Shown: piece after piece, positions 1 through 7,913 of the stretch | How positions within the stretch are numbered: position 1 is the stretch's first letter | Layout: each line of letters begins with the position of its first letter | Assembly: GCA_964550635.1 (NCBI GenBank) | Contig: CAZJZV010000022.1 | Span: 1-22,033 of the forward strand | DNA length: 22,033 nucleotides | DNA from: RGIG4097 sp964550635 | GTDB taxonomy: Bacteria; Bacillota; Clostridia; Christensenellales; CAG-917 | Reading direction: 5' to 3' | Notes under the pieces: generated by a model | Seen by the model: only the letters and a program-made list of their open reading frames with translations | Database searches by the model: none | What the model was told of the DNA's origin: nothing | Made by a program: the position numbers and the translations under genes

Positions 1-24
1 AGGGTTTTACCCTCAAATTAAAAA

Positions 25-43
25 CCACCAGTTGAACTGGTGG
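25..43 (-). terminator. Rho-independent terminator after yajC
   Basis: A 19-base inverted repeat (arms CCACCAGTT and AACTGGTGG) lies about 20 bases past the yajC stop. Read on the minus strand the hairpin is followed by TTTTTAATTT. An A-rich run sits on the other side, so it could also stop plus-strand transcription. It suggests that secD/secF, if present beyond the window, are not simply co-transcribed with yajC. Confidence 0.8.
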
Positions 44-63
44 ATTTTTATTTTAAGGTTCTA

Positions 64-495
64 TTAGTCCTTGTTCTCTTCTGCGTTTTCTGCGTTGTCT
101 TCTTGGACGTCGACGACTTCTTCTGCAGTTTCTTCAAATGCGGGGGCTTCTTCTGCTTTCACTTCTTCGACTGCGGGTTCCGCTGCGGGTGTCGCCGCGA
201 CGTTTTCAAGCACGAGACCGACTGCGTTTCTGTCGATAACGATGAGCGTAGGGCTGTTTTCGGTGCCGACGTTGACGATGAGAGTGTTGTCGGAATTGAC
301 TTGGGTGATCTTGCCGACCATTCTGCCGATAGTCATGATTTTGGTGCCGACCGCAAGACTATTCATCATTTCTTGTTGTTGTTTTTGACGTTTCTTTTGG
401 GGGATGATCGTGAGGACGATCATGAGAACGAGAACGACGCCGATTACGATATACATAATCATTGTGGTGTCGAGTGCCATAGTAGAACTGAACAT
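64..495 (-). CDS. yajC: Preprotein translocase accessory subunit YajC
   Basis: This 143-residue protein has the YajC pattern: a short N-terminus, one membrane segment at about residues 11-33, a basic stretch (PQKKRQKQQQ), then a small beta-rich domain with the family features 'MNSLAVGTKIMTIGRMVGKI' and a conserved-looking valine/isoleucine-rich strand. YajC associates with SecDF at the SecYEG translocon in the inner membrane. Residues from about 98 onward form an alanine/glutamate-rich acidic tail that is longer than in many homologues. The start is supported by AAGGAG 8 bases upstream of the ATG. The gene has its own promoter and a terminator directly downstream, so it is probably monocistronic, although it lies in the familiar queA-tgt-yajC order. 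Confidence 0.93.
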   Translation of the reverse strand: MFSSTMALDTTMIMYIVIGVVLVLMIVLTIIPQKKRQKQQQEMMNSLAVGTKIMTIGRMVGKITQVNSDNTLIVNVGTENSPTLIVIDRNAVGLVLENVAATPAAEPAVEEVKAEEAPAFEETAEEVVDVQEDNAENAEENKD

Positions 496-528
496 AATTA
501 TTTCTCCTTTTTTTATGCAATTTTGTCG

Positions 529-543
529 TACAATAATATTGTA
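529..543. promoter_or_regulatory. Perfect 7-1-7 palindrome in the yajC leader
   Basis: TACAATAATATTGTA is a perfect inverted repeat with a single central base, lying just downstream of the yajC -10 box. The position fits an operator or a small leader hairpin. It does not match the Fur, PerR or Zur consensus as I know them. A regulatory role is inference. Confidence 0.3.
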
Positions 544-553
544 TTGCGTTACT

Positions 554-581
554 ATTATACACTATAGGTGAAAAAAATCAA
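554..581 (-). promoter_or_regulatory. Sigma-A type promoter of yajC
   Basis: On the minus strand TTGATT (576-581) and TATAAT (554-559) are separated by 16 bases. They sit in the gap between tgt and yajC, about 60 bases upstream of the yajC start. Confidence 0.7.
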
Positions 582-606
582 GGAAATTTGCATACCAATT
601 AAAATT

Positions 607-1713
607 TTAATCACCCGAATAGTTGCTCATGAATTCCTGTCTAAATTCTTCGTAGCGGTCCTCGTTGATAGCCTGTCTGATTTCCGCGGTCAGTCTTTCA
701 AGGAAGCGGATATTATGGATTGACAACAACCTACCGCCCATAATTTCGTCCGCTTTGATTAGGTGGCGGATATACGCTCTTGTGTAGTTTCTGCACGCAT
801 AGCAATCGCAACCCTCTTCGATGGGACGGAAGTCCTCTGCAAAAGGCGCGTTTCTGATTGTCAAGAAGCCTTCTCTGACCATAGCCGTACCGTTTCTTGC
901 GATTCTTGTGGGAAGGACGCAGTCGAACATATCCACTCCCCTTGCGATACCTTCGACGAGATAATCCGCAGTGCCGACGCCCATAAGGTAGTGGGGTTGG
1001 TCTTTGGGGAGATAGGGATAAAGCACGTCGAGCATTTCGTACATTTTCTCCGCGCTTTCGCCGACGGACAAACCGCCTATTGCGATACCGCATTTAGCAT
1101 AAGGCACCGAGCGTTTCGCACTCTCTGCGCGAAGGTCGCCGTAGATATTGCCTTGTATTATCGGGAAAAGCGTTTGATGGGGTTTCAACTCGACTTTCGA
1201 GCAACGGTCCAACCAACGCAATGTGCGCTCCATAGCGTCTTCCGCTTTCTCGTGAGTTATGTCGGGAGCGGTGCATTCGTCGAACGCCATAACGATGTCC
1301 GAGCCGAGAGCGCGTTGGACTTCCATAGCCTTTTCGGGAGTGAAGAAATGCTTGCTACCGTCGATGAAACTGTTGAATTCCATACCCTCGTCGGTAATCT
1401 TGCGAAGGGAGGACAACGAGAAAACTTGGAAACCGCCGCTATCCGTCAAAATCGCGCCGTCCCAATTCATGAATTTATGCAGTCCGCCCGCCTTTTCGAT
1501 AAGCTCGTGACCGGGACGGAGATAAAGGTGATAGGTGTTTGACAAAAGAATTTGCGCTCCTGTTTCCCTGACTTCTTCGGGGGATAAACCCTTCACGGTA
1601 GCCTTTGTGCCGACGGGCATAAAGCAGGGAGTGTCGATGACGCCGTGATCGGTGTAGAGTCTACCCGTTCTTGCGCCCGTTTTCTTGTCTTGATGAATGA
1701 CTTCAAATCTCAT
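607..1713 (-). CDS. tgt: tRNA-guanine transglycosylase (Tgt)
   Basis: Bacterial Tgt exchanges guanine at the wobble position of GUN-anticodon tRNAs (Tyr, His, Asn, Asp) for preQ1, a step of queuosine synthesis in the cytoplasm. The 368-residue length is typical. Seen in the sequence: DSGGFQ at 91-96 (general-acid aspartate), GGLSVGE at 213-219, FDCVLPTR at 263-270 containing the nucleophilic aspartate (D264), and the zinc site C302, C304, C307 and H333 with the expected C-x-C-x2-C-x25-H spacing. It lies downstream of queA across a 98-base gap. The start has GAGG about 10 bases upstream. No other queuosine synthesis genes are in the window, so preQ1 may be salvaged or made elsewhere in the genome. 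One of the substrates, tRNA-His(GTG), is encoded at the right end of the window. Confidence 0.97.
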   Translation of the reverse strand: MRFEVIHQDKKTGARTGRLYTDHGVIDTPCFMPVGTKATVKGLSPEEVRETGAQILLSNTYHLYLRPGHELIEKAGGLHKFMNWDGAILTDSGGFQVFSLSSLRKITDEGMEFNSFIDGSKHFFTPEKAMEVQRALGSDIVMAFDECTAPDITHEKAEDAMERTLRWLDRCSKVELKPHQTLFPIIQGNIYGDLRAESAKRSVPYAKCGIAIGGLSVGESAEKMYEMLDVLYPYLPKDQPHYLMGVGTADYLVEGIARGVDMFDCVLPTRIARNGTAMVREGFLTIRNAPFAEDFRPIEEGCDCYACRNYTRAYIRHLIKADEIMGGRLLSIHNIRFLERLTAEIRQAINEDRYEEFRQEFMSNYSGD

Positions 1714-1811
1714 ATCGTCTTGCCTCTTGTTGTGTTATTATTTTCGACTGTTAGTCTAAACCGCCGTTTTATCGTGCATAATTCGACGGATAAAGTTCGT
1801 TTTTAGTTTTT

Positions 1812-2840
1812 TTACTTGAAGAACGTGCTGTCACCGAAAGAGAAAAATCTATACTTTTCTTTCACTGCGGTGTTGTAGATTTCAAGCGTTTTTTCTCTGC
1901 CCACGAGTGCGGACACGAGCATAATCAAAGTGCTTTCGGGTAGGTGAAAATTGGTGATGAGTGCATCCACCGCCTTGAATTTGTAGCCGGGGTAAATGAA
2001 GATTTTCGTGTTCCCTTTTTCGGGGCGCACGAAACCGTTTTCGTCCGCTACGGTTTCAAGCGTGCGCACAGACGTGGTGCCGACTGCGATGACTCGTCTG
2101 CCCTCTTTTTTTGCCTTGTTGATTTGCTCCGCCGTCTTCTCGTCGATTTCGTAATATTCGGTGTGCATTTCGTGGTCAAGGATATTTTCCGCCTTAACCG
2201 GACGGAAAGTGCCGAGCCCTATATGCAACAAAACTTGCGCAAATTCAACACCCTTATCTTTGAGTTTTTTCATGAGTTCAGGTGTGAAATGCAGTCCCGC
2301 GGTGGGTGCCGCCGCCGAGCCGTCAATCTTGCTATACACGGTTTGATAGCGTTCTTTATCTTGCAGAGTTTCGTGAATATAAGGCGGAAGGGGCATGTTT
2401 CCTACCCTTGCCAAAATGTCTTCGAACACTCCGTCGAAATCGAAACGGACTATTCTCTCGCCGTATTCCTTTATATCTTCTATGGTTGCGGAAAGTTCGT
2501 CCGAGATTTTGATGACACTACCCTTTTTCGCCTTGCGTGCGGGGCGCATGATACACTCCCAATGAGTGTAGTCCATTCTCTTCAACAGCAACAATTCAAA
2601 CGTGGTTTGTTTGCCGTCTATATGCCCGAAAATACGCGCGGGGATAACTCTCGTATTGTTGACGACGAGCAAGTCCCCTTTTTCAAGGTAGTCCACTATA
2701 TCGTAAAAGTGCTTATGCTCAATGGTGTCCGTCTCTCTGTCGTAGATGAGAAGTCGGCTACTATCCCTTGGTTCTGCGGGGGTTTGAGCGATAAGCTCTT
2801 CGGGCAGGTCGTAGTAAAAATCGTGCGTTTTGAGTTCCAT
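1812..2840 (-). CDS. queA: S-adenosylmethionine:tRNA ribosyltransferase-isomerase (QueA)
   Basis: QueA transfers and isomerises the ribosyl group of S-adenosylmethionine onto preQ1 in tRNA to give epoxyqueuosine, the step after Tgt. The 342 residues match the family along the whole length: the N-terminal 'DFYYDLPEELIAQTPAEPRDSSRL', the 'LLVVNNTRVIPARI' strand, 'AAPTAGLHFTPELM' and 'LITNFHLPESTLIMLVSAL' near the C-terminus. The gene starts 3 bases after the ruvB stop, with no clear separate Shine-Dalgarno, so translational coupling to ruvB is likely. The ruvA-ruvB-queA-tgt order is widely conserved in Firmicutes. Confidence 0.97.
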   Translation of the reverse strand: MELKTHDFYYDLPEELIAQTPAEPRDSSRLLIYDRETDTIEHKHFYDIVDYLEKGDLLVVNNTRVIPARIFGHIDGKQTTFELLLLKRMDYTHWECIMRPARKAKKGSVIKISDELSATIEDIKEYGERIVRFDFDGVFEDILARVGNMPLPPYIHETLQDKERYQTVYSKIDGSAAAPTAGLHFTPELMKKLKDKGVEFAQVLLHIGLGTFRPVKAENILDHEMHTEYYEIDEKTAEQINKAKKEGRRVIAVGTTSVRTLETVADENGFVRPEKGNTKIFIYPGYKFKAVDALITNFHLPESTLIMLVSALVGREKTLEIYNTAVKEKYRFFSFGDSTFFK

Positions 2841-2843
2841 ATA

Positions 2844-3875
2844 TCAGTCTTGTTTCAGTCGTAGGTGCTTGTATGCGTTGAGTGTGCAGGTTCTTCCGCG
2901 CGGTGTGCGTTGGATGAAACCGAGTTGGATAAGGAAAGGTTCGACAACGTCTTCGATCGTGGTTGCGTCTTCGCCGGTTGCGGCGGCGAGCGTATCGAGA
3001 CCTACCGGACCGCCGTTGAATTTTTTGATTATGGTTTCGAGAATATTTCTATCCACGTCGTCGAGTCCCAGTTCGTCCACGTCCATAAATTCGAGCGCGC
3101 GACGAGTTACGTCGAGATTGATATGGTCGAGTTGCTCGTACTGCGCGAAATCGCGAACGCGTCTTAACAGGCGGTTTGCAATACGCGGAGTGCCCCTACT
3201 CCGTCTTGCGAGTTCGTAGGCGGCGTCGGGATCGATGGGAATTTCAAGGATATTGGACGAGCGACGGACTATCTGTGCAAGTTCTTCGTTCGTGTAGGTT
3301 TCGAGACGGAATTTTATGCCGAAACGGTCGCGGAGCGGACTTGATAGCATACCTTCTTTGGTGGTCGCGCCGATCAAAGTGAAGTGTTTGAGTGCCATAC
3401 GCAGACTGCTTGCCATCGCACCCGTACCCGTCACAAGATCAAGGGAATAGTCTTCCATTGCGGGATAGAGAATTTCTTCGATATTGCGGTTCAGGCGGTG
3501 GATTTCGTCGATGAAGAGAATATCTCCCTTTTCGAGTTTCGTGAGCATTGCCGCCAAATCGACCGCTTTTTCAATCGCGGGCCCGCTCGTAACCTTGACT
3601 TGCGCACCCATTTCGTTTGCGATGACGTGTGCAAGGGTGGTTTTGCCGAGTCCGGGAGGTCCGTATAGCAAAACGTGGTCGAGAGCGTCCCCCCTCGATC
3701 TTGCGGCGGAGATATAAACTTCGAGATTGTGTTTAATCTTCGCCTGCCCTACGTATTCGGACATGGTTTTCGGGCGTAAAGTATTCTCTTGCTCGTCCTC
3801 TTCGAGAGCGGACGATGAGATGATTCTTTCGTTTTCGTCGACGGTTTGACCGTCAAATCTGCTGATGATTCCCAT
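2844..3875 (-). CDS. ruvB: Holliday junction branch migration ATPase RuvB
   Basis: RuvB is the hexameric AAA+ motor that drives branch migration of Holliday junctions with RuvA. In this 343-residue protein Walker A is GPPGLGKT at 72-79 and Walker B is ILFIDEIH ending at 126, followed by the ATTKEGMLSSPLRDRF sensor/arginine-finger region and the RGTPRIANRLLRRVRDFA lid. The C-terminal winged helix ends with the family's RTPRGR wing. The N-terminus (ISRF...NTLRPKTMSEYVGQ) is typical. The start lies 4 bases after the ruvA stop, so the two are translationally linked, and the genes run ruvC-ruvA-ruvB. Confidence 0.98.
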   Translation of the reverse strand: MGIISRFDGQTVDENERIISSSALEEDEQENTLRPKTMSEYVGQAKIKHNLEVYISAARSRGDALDHVLLYGPPGLGKTTLAHVIANEMGAQVKVTSGPAIEKAVDLAAMLTKLEKGDILFIDEIHRLNRNIEEILYPAMEDYSLDLVTGTGAMASSLRMALKHFTLIGATTKEGMLSSPLRDRFGIKFRLETYTNEELAQIVRRSSNILEIPIDPDAAYELARRSRGTPRIANRLLRRVRDFAQYEQLDHINLDVTRRALEFMDVDELGLDDVDRNILETIIKKFNGGPVGLDTLAAATGEDATTIEDVVEPFLIQLGFIQRTPRGRTCTLNAYKHLRLKQD

Positions 3876-3879
3876 ATGA

Positions 3880-4464
3880 TTAGTTCAAGCGTTTGAGCGC
3901 TTCCCTTATGATATTTTCAAGTCCTTTGGTCGTCTTGGACACTTCCGCGACAATTTTGACGGCGTCGGTGTTGGATATGCCGAGAGAACAAAGTGCGAAA
4001 ACCGCTTCGGTTTGTTCCTTGTCGCTCGCGCCGCCGATGATAGTTTCTTGCGAAGTCAAGTCCGCGGAAATCTGGTCGCGCATATTAACGACGATGAGTT
4101 CCGCCGTTTTCTTGCCCAGTCCCTTGATTTTGGAGAGAGTCTTTATATCCCCCGTTGCGATTGCGACGGTCAGGGTGTTGAGATCAAGCCCGCTCAAAAT
4201 TTGCATTGCGAGTTTCGGACCTACACCGCTTATGTCGATAAGGCGCAAGAATAGCGTTTTCTCTTCGAGAGTGGAAAAACCGTACAGCGAAAACGTATCT
4301 TCTCTGACGTAAAGATAGGTGTAAATCTTCACGGTCGCGCCGATAGTGCAAGCGTCGTAAAGTGTGTTTCCGCTCACGCCGATTTCGTAGCCGATGCCGT
4401 TGTTTTCCAAGACGAGAGTATTATCTCTTGCGTAGGTGATTTTGCCGATGATATAGTTGTACAT
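3880..4464 (-). CDS. ruvA: Holliday junction DNA-binding subunit RuvA
   Basis: RuvA binds four-way junctions as a tetramer and loads RuvB. The 194-residue protein has the N-terminal OB-fold (MYNYIIGKITYARDNTLVLENNGIGYEI), two helix-hairpin-helix elements ('LIDISGVGPKLAMQIL' and 'LSKIKGLGKKTAELIVVNMRD') and the C-terminal three-helix domain that contacts RuvB, after a linker at about 135-147. AGAGGA lies 3 bases before the ATG. ruvC is 27 bases upstream. Confidence 0.97.
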   Translation of the reverse strand: MYNYIIGKITYARDNTLVLENNGIGYEIGVSGNTLYDACTIGATVKIYTYLYVREDTFSLYGFSTLEEKTLFLRLIDISGVGPKLAMQILSGLDLNTLTVAIATGDIKTLSKIKGLGKKTAELIVVNMRDQISADLTSQETIIGGASDKEQTEAVFALCSLGISNTDAVKIVAEVSKTTKGLENIIREALKRLN

Positions 4465-4491
4465 AATTCCTCTTGCGGATGACCGCTTTTT

Positions 4492-4989
4492 CTATTTTAC
4501 TCTGAACGACGACGCCATTCCCGCGACTTGTCCGTGGCATAGTGCGACCGCAAGCGCATCCGCCGCGTCGTCGGGGCGGGGAATTTGTTTGAGTCGGAGC
4601 AAGGACTGCACCATAAGTTGCATTTGCTTTTTCTCCGCTCCGCCGTAACCCGTGATAGTCATTTTGATTTGGTTGGGGGTGTACTCGTACACTTCGTCCC
4701 CGAGAAGTTTGTTGCAAGAAAGGAGAATGACTCCCCTTGCTTCCGCCACGGGGATACCCGTCGTGATATTCTTCGAGAAGAACAACTCTTCGATTGCGAC
4801 TTGGTCGGGTTTGTAGGTTCCGATGAGTTCGGTTACACCTTCTTCGATTTTTCTCAATCTGACGGGCAAGGTGTCCTCTTTCGGCGTGGAAACGATGCCG
4901 AAATCGAGAACGGTATATCGTCCCCTTTCAAGCCTTATTACGCCAAACCCCATAGTCGCAAGACCGGGGTCGATGCCGAGAATCACCAT
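4492..4989 (-). CDS. ruvC: Crossover junction endodeoxyribonuclease RuvC
   Basis: RuvC resolves Holliday junctions by paired nicks. The four acidic metal ligands of the RNase H-like fold are visible: D7 in 'ILGIDPGLATMGFGVI', E67 in 'VAIEELFFSKN', and D141 and D144 in 'PDDAADALAVALCH'. The length of 165 residues is normal. The start ATG has an AAAGGAT ribosome site that lies inside the end of the upstream ABC ATPase gene, so the two are tightly coupled. Confidence 0.97.
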   Translation of the reverse strand: MVILGIDPGLATMGFGVIRLERGRYTVLDFGIVSTPKEDTLPVRLRKIEEGVTELIGTYKPDQVAIEELFFSKNITTGIPVAEARGVILLSCNKLLGDEVYEYTPNQIKMTITGYGGAEKKQMQLMVQSLLRLKQIPRPDDAADALAVALCHGQVAGMASSFRVK

Positions 4990-4991
4990 AG

Positions 4992-5900
4992 TTATCCTTT
5001 CATCACGCTGTTTTCCGCCACGTCGTACAAAGTGAAGTCGTGAGTGTTTGGATTATCCCCGCTCCAACCGCACCAAAGATCGCGCCCGATATAGCCGTCC
5101 GCGACCTCGTTTTTGCGTGGTGTGAAATCAATCGTATATTCTTCTTCTCCGTGGATAACAAGGTTTAACCTGTCGTTATCCGCAGTTAAAGTCGCTTTTG
5201 CGACGTTATAGTTCTCGTCCGCCACCTGTGCAGACCACACCGACGTAGGACGATTTTTGAGTTCTTCGGGAGTGCCGATTTGTTTCACGTCGCCGTCCAC
5301 GAGAACGACGATTTTGTCCCCGTCGAGAGCGCGACGTCTGTCGCTTGTCGCATATATAACCACCACTCCGCTCTTTGCGAGTTGCCTGAATTTGTCAAGG
5401 GCAAGGCGGTAGTTGTCGTCGTCGAGTCCAACTCTCGGCTCGTCGAAAAGAAGTAGCCTTGCGGGACGAATAAACAGTCTTGCAAGCGACAGTTTCACTC
5501 TCTCGTCTTTACTCAGACGAAAGCCCCTTTTCGTCATAATTCCGTCAAGCGCAAATTCCCTTGCGACCGCCGTAGTTTTTTCGCGCACGATCGCCCTTTT
5601 CATCCGTCTCACTTTGAGCGGATAGGCAAGATTGCCGTAGGTGCTTTTCAGGGGAAAGACCGCAAAGTCGTCGAACGCCATAATCACGTCGTTCGTCTTT
5701 TTGGCAATCTCCTTGCCGTCGAGAGTTATTTTGCCGTCGCTGTCGGACAGTCCCGCAACGGTCTTGAGAAAGGTGGTTTTGCCGCTCCCCTCTCCGCCGT
5801 AGACCGCTACTATTTCTCCGTCTTGAAAGGTGGCGTCAAGCACGCCGAACAGGCGTTTTCCGTACAAGTATTGTTTGGTTACGCCACTGAGTTCGAGCAT
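4992..5900 (-). CDS. Degenerate MalK-like ABC ATPase without permease partner
   Basis: The 302-residue protein aligns to sugar-type ABC ATPases (MalK/UgpC layout: nucleotide-binding domain at about 1-215, then a beta-rich TOBE-like tail). Walker A (GGEGSGKT, 35-42) and Walker B (LLLFDEP, 149-155) are intact. Three other motifs are not: the Q-loop glutamine is D77 (AFDDFAVFP where AFQDYALYP is expected), the signature LSGGQ is LSKDE (129-133), and the switch histidine is S186 (ATSDRRR for VTHDQxE). Families with these changes are poor transporters or non-hydrolysing. No permease or binding-protein gene is nearby. The start overlaps the yfbR stop by one base (TGATG) and the stop is followed at once by ruvC, so it is co-expressed with DNA-repair genes. 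Function unknown; a regulatory or structural NTP-binding role is inference. Confidence 0.8.
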   Translation of the reverse strand: MLELSGVTKQYLYGKRLFGVLDATFQDGEIVAVYGGEGSGKTTFLKTVAGLSDSDGKITLDGKEIAKKTNDVIMAFDDFAVFPLKSTYGNLAYPLKVRRMKRAIVREKTTAVAREFALDGIMTKRGFRLSKDERVKLSLARLFIRPARLLLFDEPRVGLDDDNYRLALDKFRQLAKSGVVVIYATSDRRRALDGDKIVVLVDGDVKQIGTPEELKNRPTSVWSAQVADENYNVAKATLTADNDRLNLVIHGEEEYTIDFTPRKNEVADGYIGRDLWCGWSGDNPNTHDFTLYDVAENSVMKG

Positions 5901-6499
5901 CAGAGAATGTCGAGAGATTCGTTGAATCCGTCGATGAAGTGGTCAAGGAAATATTTGAGTTCGGGATATTCCACCTGCAAGTCCTTGAACACGTTTTCAA
6001 GGCGCAAAATCGCTTTGTCGAAATCCCTGTTTCCGAGTTGACGCTCTTCAAGACTCTTGATGTATGCGGAGAGTTTGTCCGCCACTTTCATGATCTTGTA
6101 TTCGATGGAATCTTCGTCGGGTACGATATACTCCTTGTACGCTTCGCGAAGTTCTACGGGAAGGGAGTTGACGAGTTTATCGTTGATCGCTCCTTCGATT
6201 TCGCTATATGCGTTTTTCATCGTGTCGTTGTAGTATTTGACGGGAGTGGGAAGGTCGCCGGACACGACTTCCGCGGTGTCGTGATAAAGGGCGAGAGCCG
6301 CCACCTTATCAACGTTAACGTTTCCGCCGAACATCTCGTTGCGTATGGTCGCAAGTGCTTGTCCGAGAATTGCCACGCTTGCGGCATGTTGCATCAAATC
6401 CTCACGGATATTAGAACGCATAAGGTTCCAACGCGTGATGAATTTCATCCTGTTCATAAACGCAAAGAACGTATACATTTCACCGTGATTTTCTGCCAT
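5900..6499 (-). CDS. yfbR: 5'-deoxynucleotidase, YfbR-like HD-domain phosphohydrolase
   Basis: YfbR removes the 5'-phosphate from deoxyribonucleoside monophosphates and helps balance dNTP pools. The protein is about 199 residues and close to the Escherichia coli enzyme in length and motifs: substrate-recognition R23-W24 (TRWNLMR), metal-binding H38, H73-D74 in YHDTAEV, E77, the GDLPTP loop (81-86) that selects deoxyribose, and D141 in KVADKL. I start at the ATG at 6499, since AAGGAG sits 5 bases before it; the longer GTG frame at 6505 begins inside that ribosome site. It lies between pgi and the ABC ATPase, in one run of genes leading to ruvCAB. Confidence 0.9.
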   Translation of the reverse strand: MAENHGEMYTFFAFMNRMKFITRWNLMRSNIREDLMQHAASVAILGQALATIRNEMFGGNVNVDKVAALALYHDTAEVVSGDLPTPVKYYNDTMKNAYSEIEGAINDKLVNSLPVELREAYKEYIVPDEDSIEYKIMKVADKLSAYIKSLEERQLGNRDFDKAILRLENVFKDLQVEYPELKYFLDHFIDGFNESLDIL

Positions 6500-6510
6500 A
6501 TGCACTCCTT

Positions 6511-6527
6511 ATCGGTTGTCAACCGAT
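6511..6527. repeat. Hairpin between pgi stop and yfbR ribosome site
   Basis: ATCGGTT-GTC-AACCGAT is a perfect 7-bp stem with a 3-base loop that spans the pgi stop codon and ends immediately before the AAGGAG of yfbR. It has no T-run, so it is not a classical terminator. It could protect an mRNA end or modulate yfbR translation (inference). Confidence 0.45.
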
Positions 6528-7913
6528 GATATATTTATCTTGTTTTTTGGGAGCGGATTCGAGTTCCGCTTTCTTCGCCTCGTAACCGCGACGGTCGAAG
6601 AGTGCGTAAGTTGCGTTTTTGCCTTCTTCGACACCGGGTTGATTGAAGGTGTCGATATTGAGCATTGCGCCTGCGTACGCCGTTTCGAGTTGGAAGAACC
6701 AAAGAAGTTGTCCAACGGTATTCGCGTTGACTTCGGGAAGGATGATGGTGTTGTTCATATGTTTGCTCTTGGTGAGCGCGTATTCGGTCGCCTTTCTCTC
6801 GGTGTTGATGAGAGTGCCCATCGTGTGTCCGCAAAGGAAGTTGACGTCGGGGAATTCTTCCGCTCCGTCCGCAATCGTGACGTCTCCGCGGAATTTGTCC
6901 ACCGCTATCATGGTGATGACTTTGTCGAAAGGTCCTTCGGTGTAGAGTTGGACTTGGGAGTGTTGGTCGGTAACGCCAAGGGATTTGACGGGAGTTTGTC
7001 CGACGTGTACGGTCTTGCCGTCAAGGTCGACCGCTTTGCCGAGACTCTCCCCCCAAAGTTGGCAATACCAGTCCGCGATATATCTCAAACTATCCGCATA
7101 AGGCATCATAACAGAGATATTCTTGCCCTTGCTCATTGCGATGACTTGCAAAAGCGCCGCCATAAGCGCGGGGTTTTTGTGGGGGTCACCGCTGCCGCAA
7201 GCGTCGTCCATTTCTCTTGCGCCCTTCAAAAGTCCCTTTATATCGATGCCAAGGACCGCCGCGGGAAGAAGTCCCACAGGGCAAAGCTCACTGAATCTTC
7301 CGCCCACTCCGTCGGGAATGTAGAAGAGTTTGAAACCTTCTTTTTTCGCGAGTTTGATGAGATTGCCTTTCTCTGCGGAAGTGGTTGCGATGATATGTTT
7401 TTGCCAACCTTCGCCGATTTCCTTTTTGAGAATGTCGCTGATGATGAGATATTGACTCATGGTTTCGCTCGTCGCACCGCTCTTCGTGATGACGTTGAAC
7501 ATAGTGCGTTTCACGTCGATGACGTCGAGAAGAGCAAGCATTCTTTCGGGGTCGACGTTGTCTTCGACGAAGAATTTGACTCCCCTTTTCTCTTTGGGAA
7601 GGTCGTTGTAGCGGAAATGGCAAAGTGCGTTGAAGACCGCCGTAGGTCCGAGTGCGCTACCGCCGATGCCGAGCACGACGAAGTTGTCGAAGTTTGCTCT
7701 GACTTCGGATGCGGTGAGAATGATGTCGTTGACTATCTCGTCTTGGTTGTAGGGAAGTTCCGCCCAACCAGTCATACCGCTACCGCGATGCGCCACGAAA
7801 TAATCGAAAGACGCTTCTGCAACGCCTTTTACGGATTCAATTTCTTTGTCCGTAATGCCTTGTTCACCGATGAAATCACTCATCATGTTGTTGAAATCGA
7901 ATTTAATCAGCAT
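6519..7913 (-). CDS. pgi: Glucose-6-phosphate isomerase
   Basis: Pgi interconverts glucose-6-phosphate and fructose-6-phosphate in glycolysis and gluconeogenesis. The 464-residue protein is of the short Firmicute type. Visible motifs: GIGGSALGP and TKSGATSET (two SIS phosphate-binding loops), GVGGRFSELCPVGLLPAAVLGID, the catalytic glutamate in WGESLGK, the histidine region QHSQVQLYTEGP and the C-terminal QPGVEEGK. GGAGG lies 5 bases before the ATG; this site is inside the last codons of the upstream TIM-barrel gene, which overlaps by 11 bases, so the two are coupled. With galE and galU further upstream it supplies hexose-phosphates for UDP-sugars. Confidence 0.97.
   Translation of the reverse strand: MLIKFDFNNMMSDFIGEQGITDKEIESVKGVAEASFDYFVAHRGSGMTGWAELPYNQDEIVNDIILTASEVRANFDNFVVLGIGGSALGPTAVFNALCHFRYNDLPKEKRGVKFFVEDNVDPERMLALLDVIDVKRTMFNVITKSGATSETMSQYLIISDILKKEIGEGWQKHIIATTSAEKGNLIKLAKKEGFKLFYIPDGVGGRFSELCPVGLLPAAVLGIDIKGLLKGAREMDDACGSGDPHKNPALMAALLQVIAMSKGKNISVMMPYADSLRYIADWYCQLWGESLGKAVDLDGKTVHVGQTPVKSLGVTDQHSQVQLYTEGPFDKVITMIAVDKFRGDVTIADGAEEFPDVNFLCGHTMGTLINTERKATEYALTKSKHMNNTIILPEVNANTVGQLLWFFQLETAYAGAMLNIDTFNQPGVEEGKNATYALFDRRGYEAKKAELESAPKKQDKYIIG

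Noticed and set aside
1..13. Small inverted repeat AGGG-T...ACCCT at the window edge
   Set aside because: The stem is only 5 bp, lies beyond the clear yajC terminator, and its left context is cut off, so no role can be supported.
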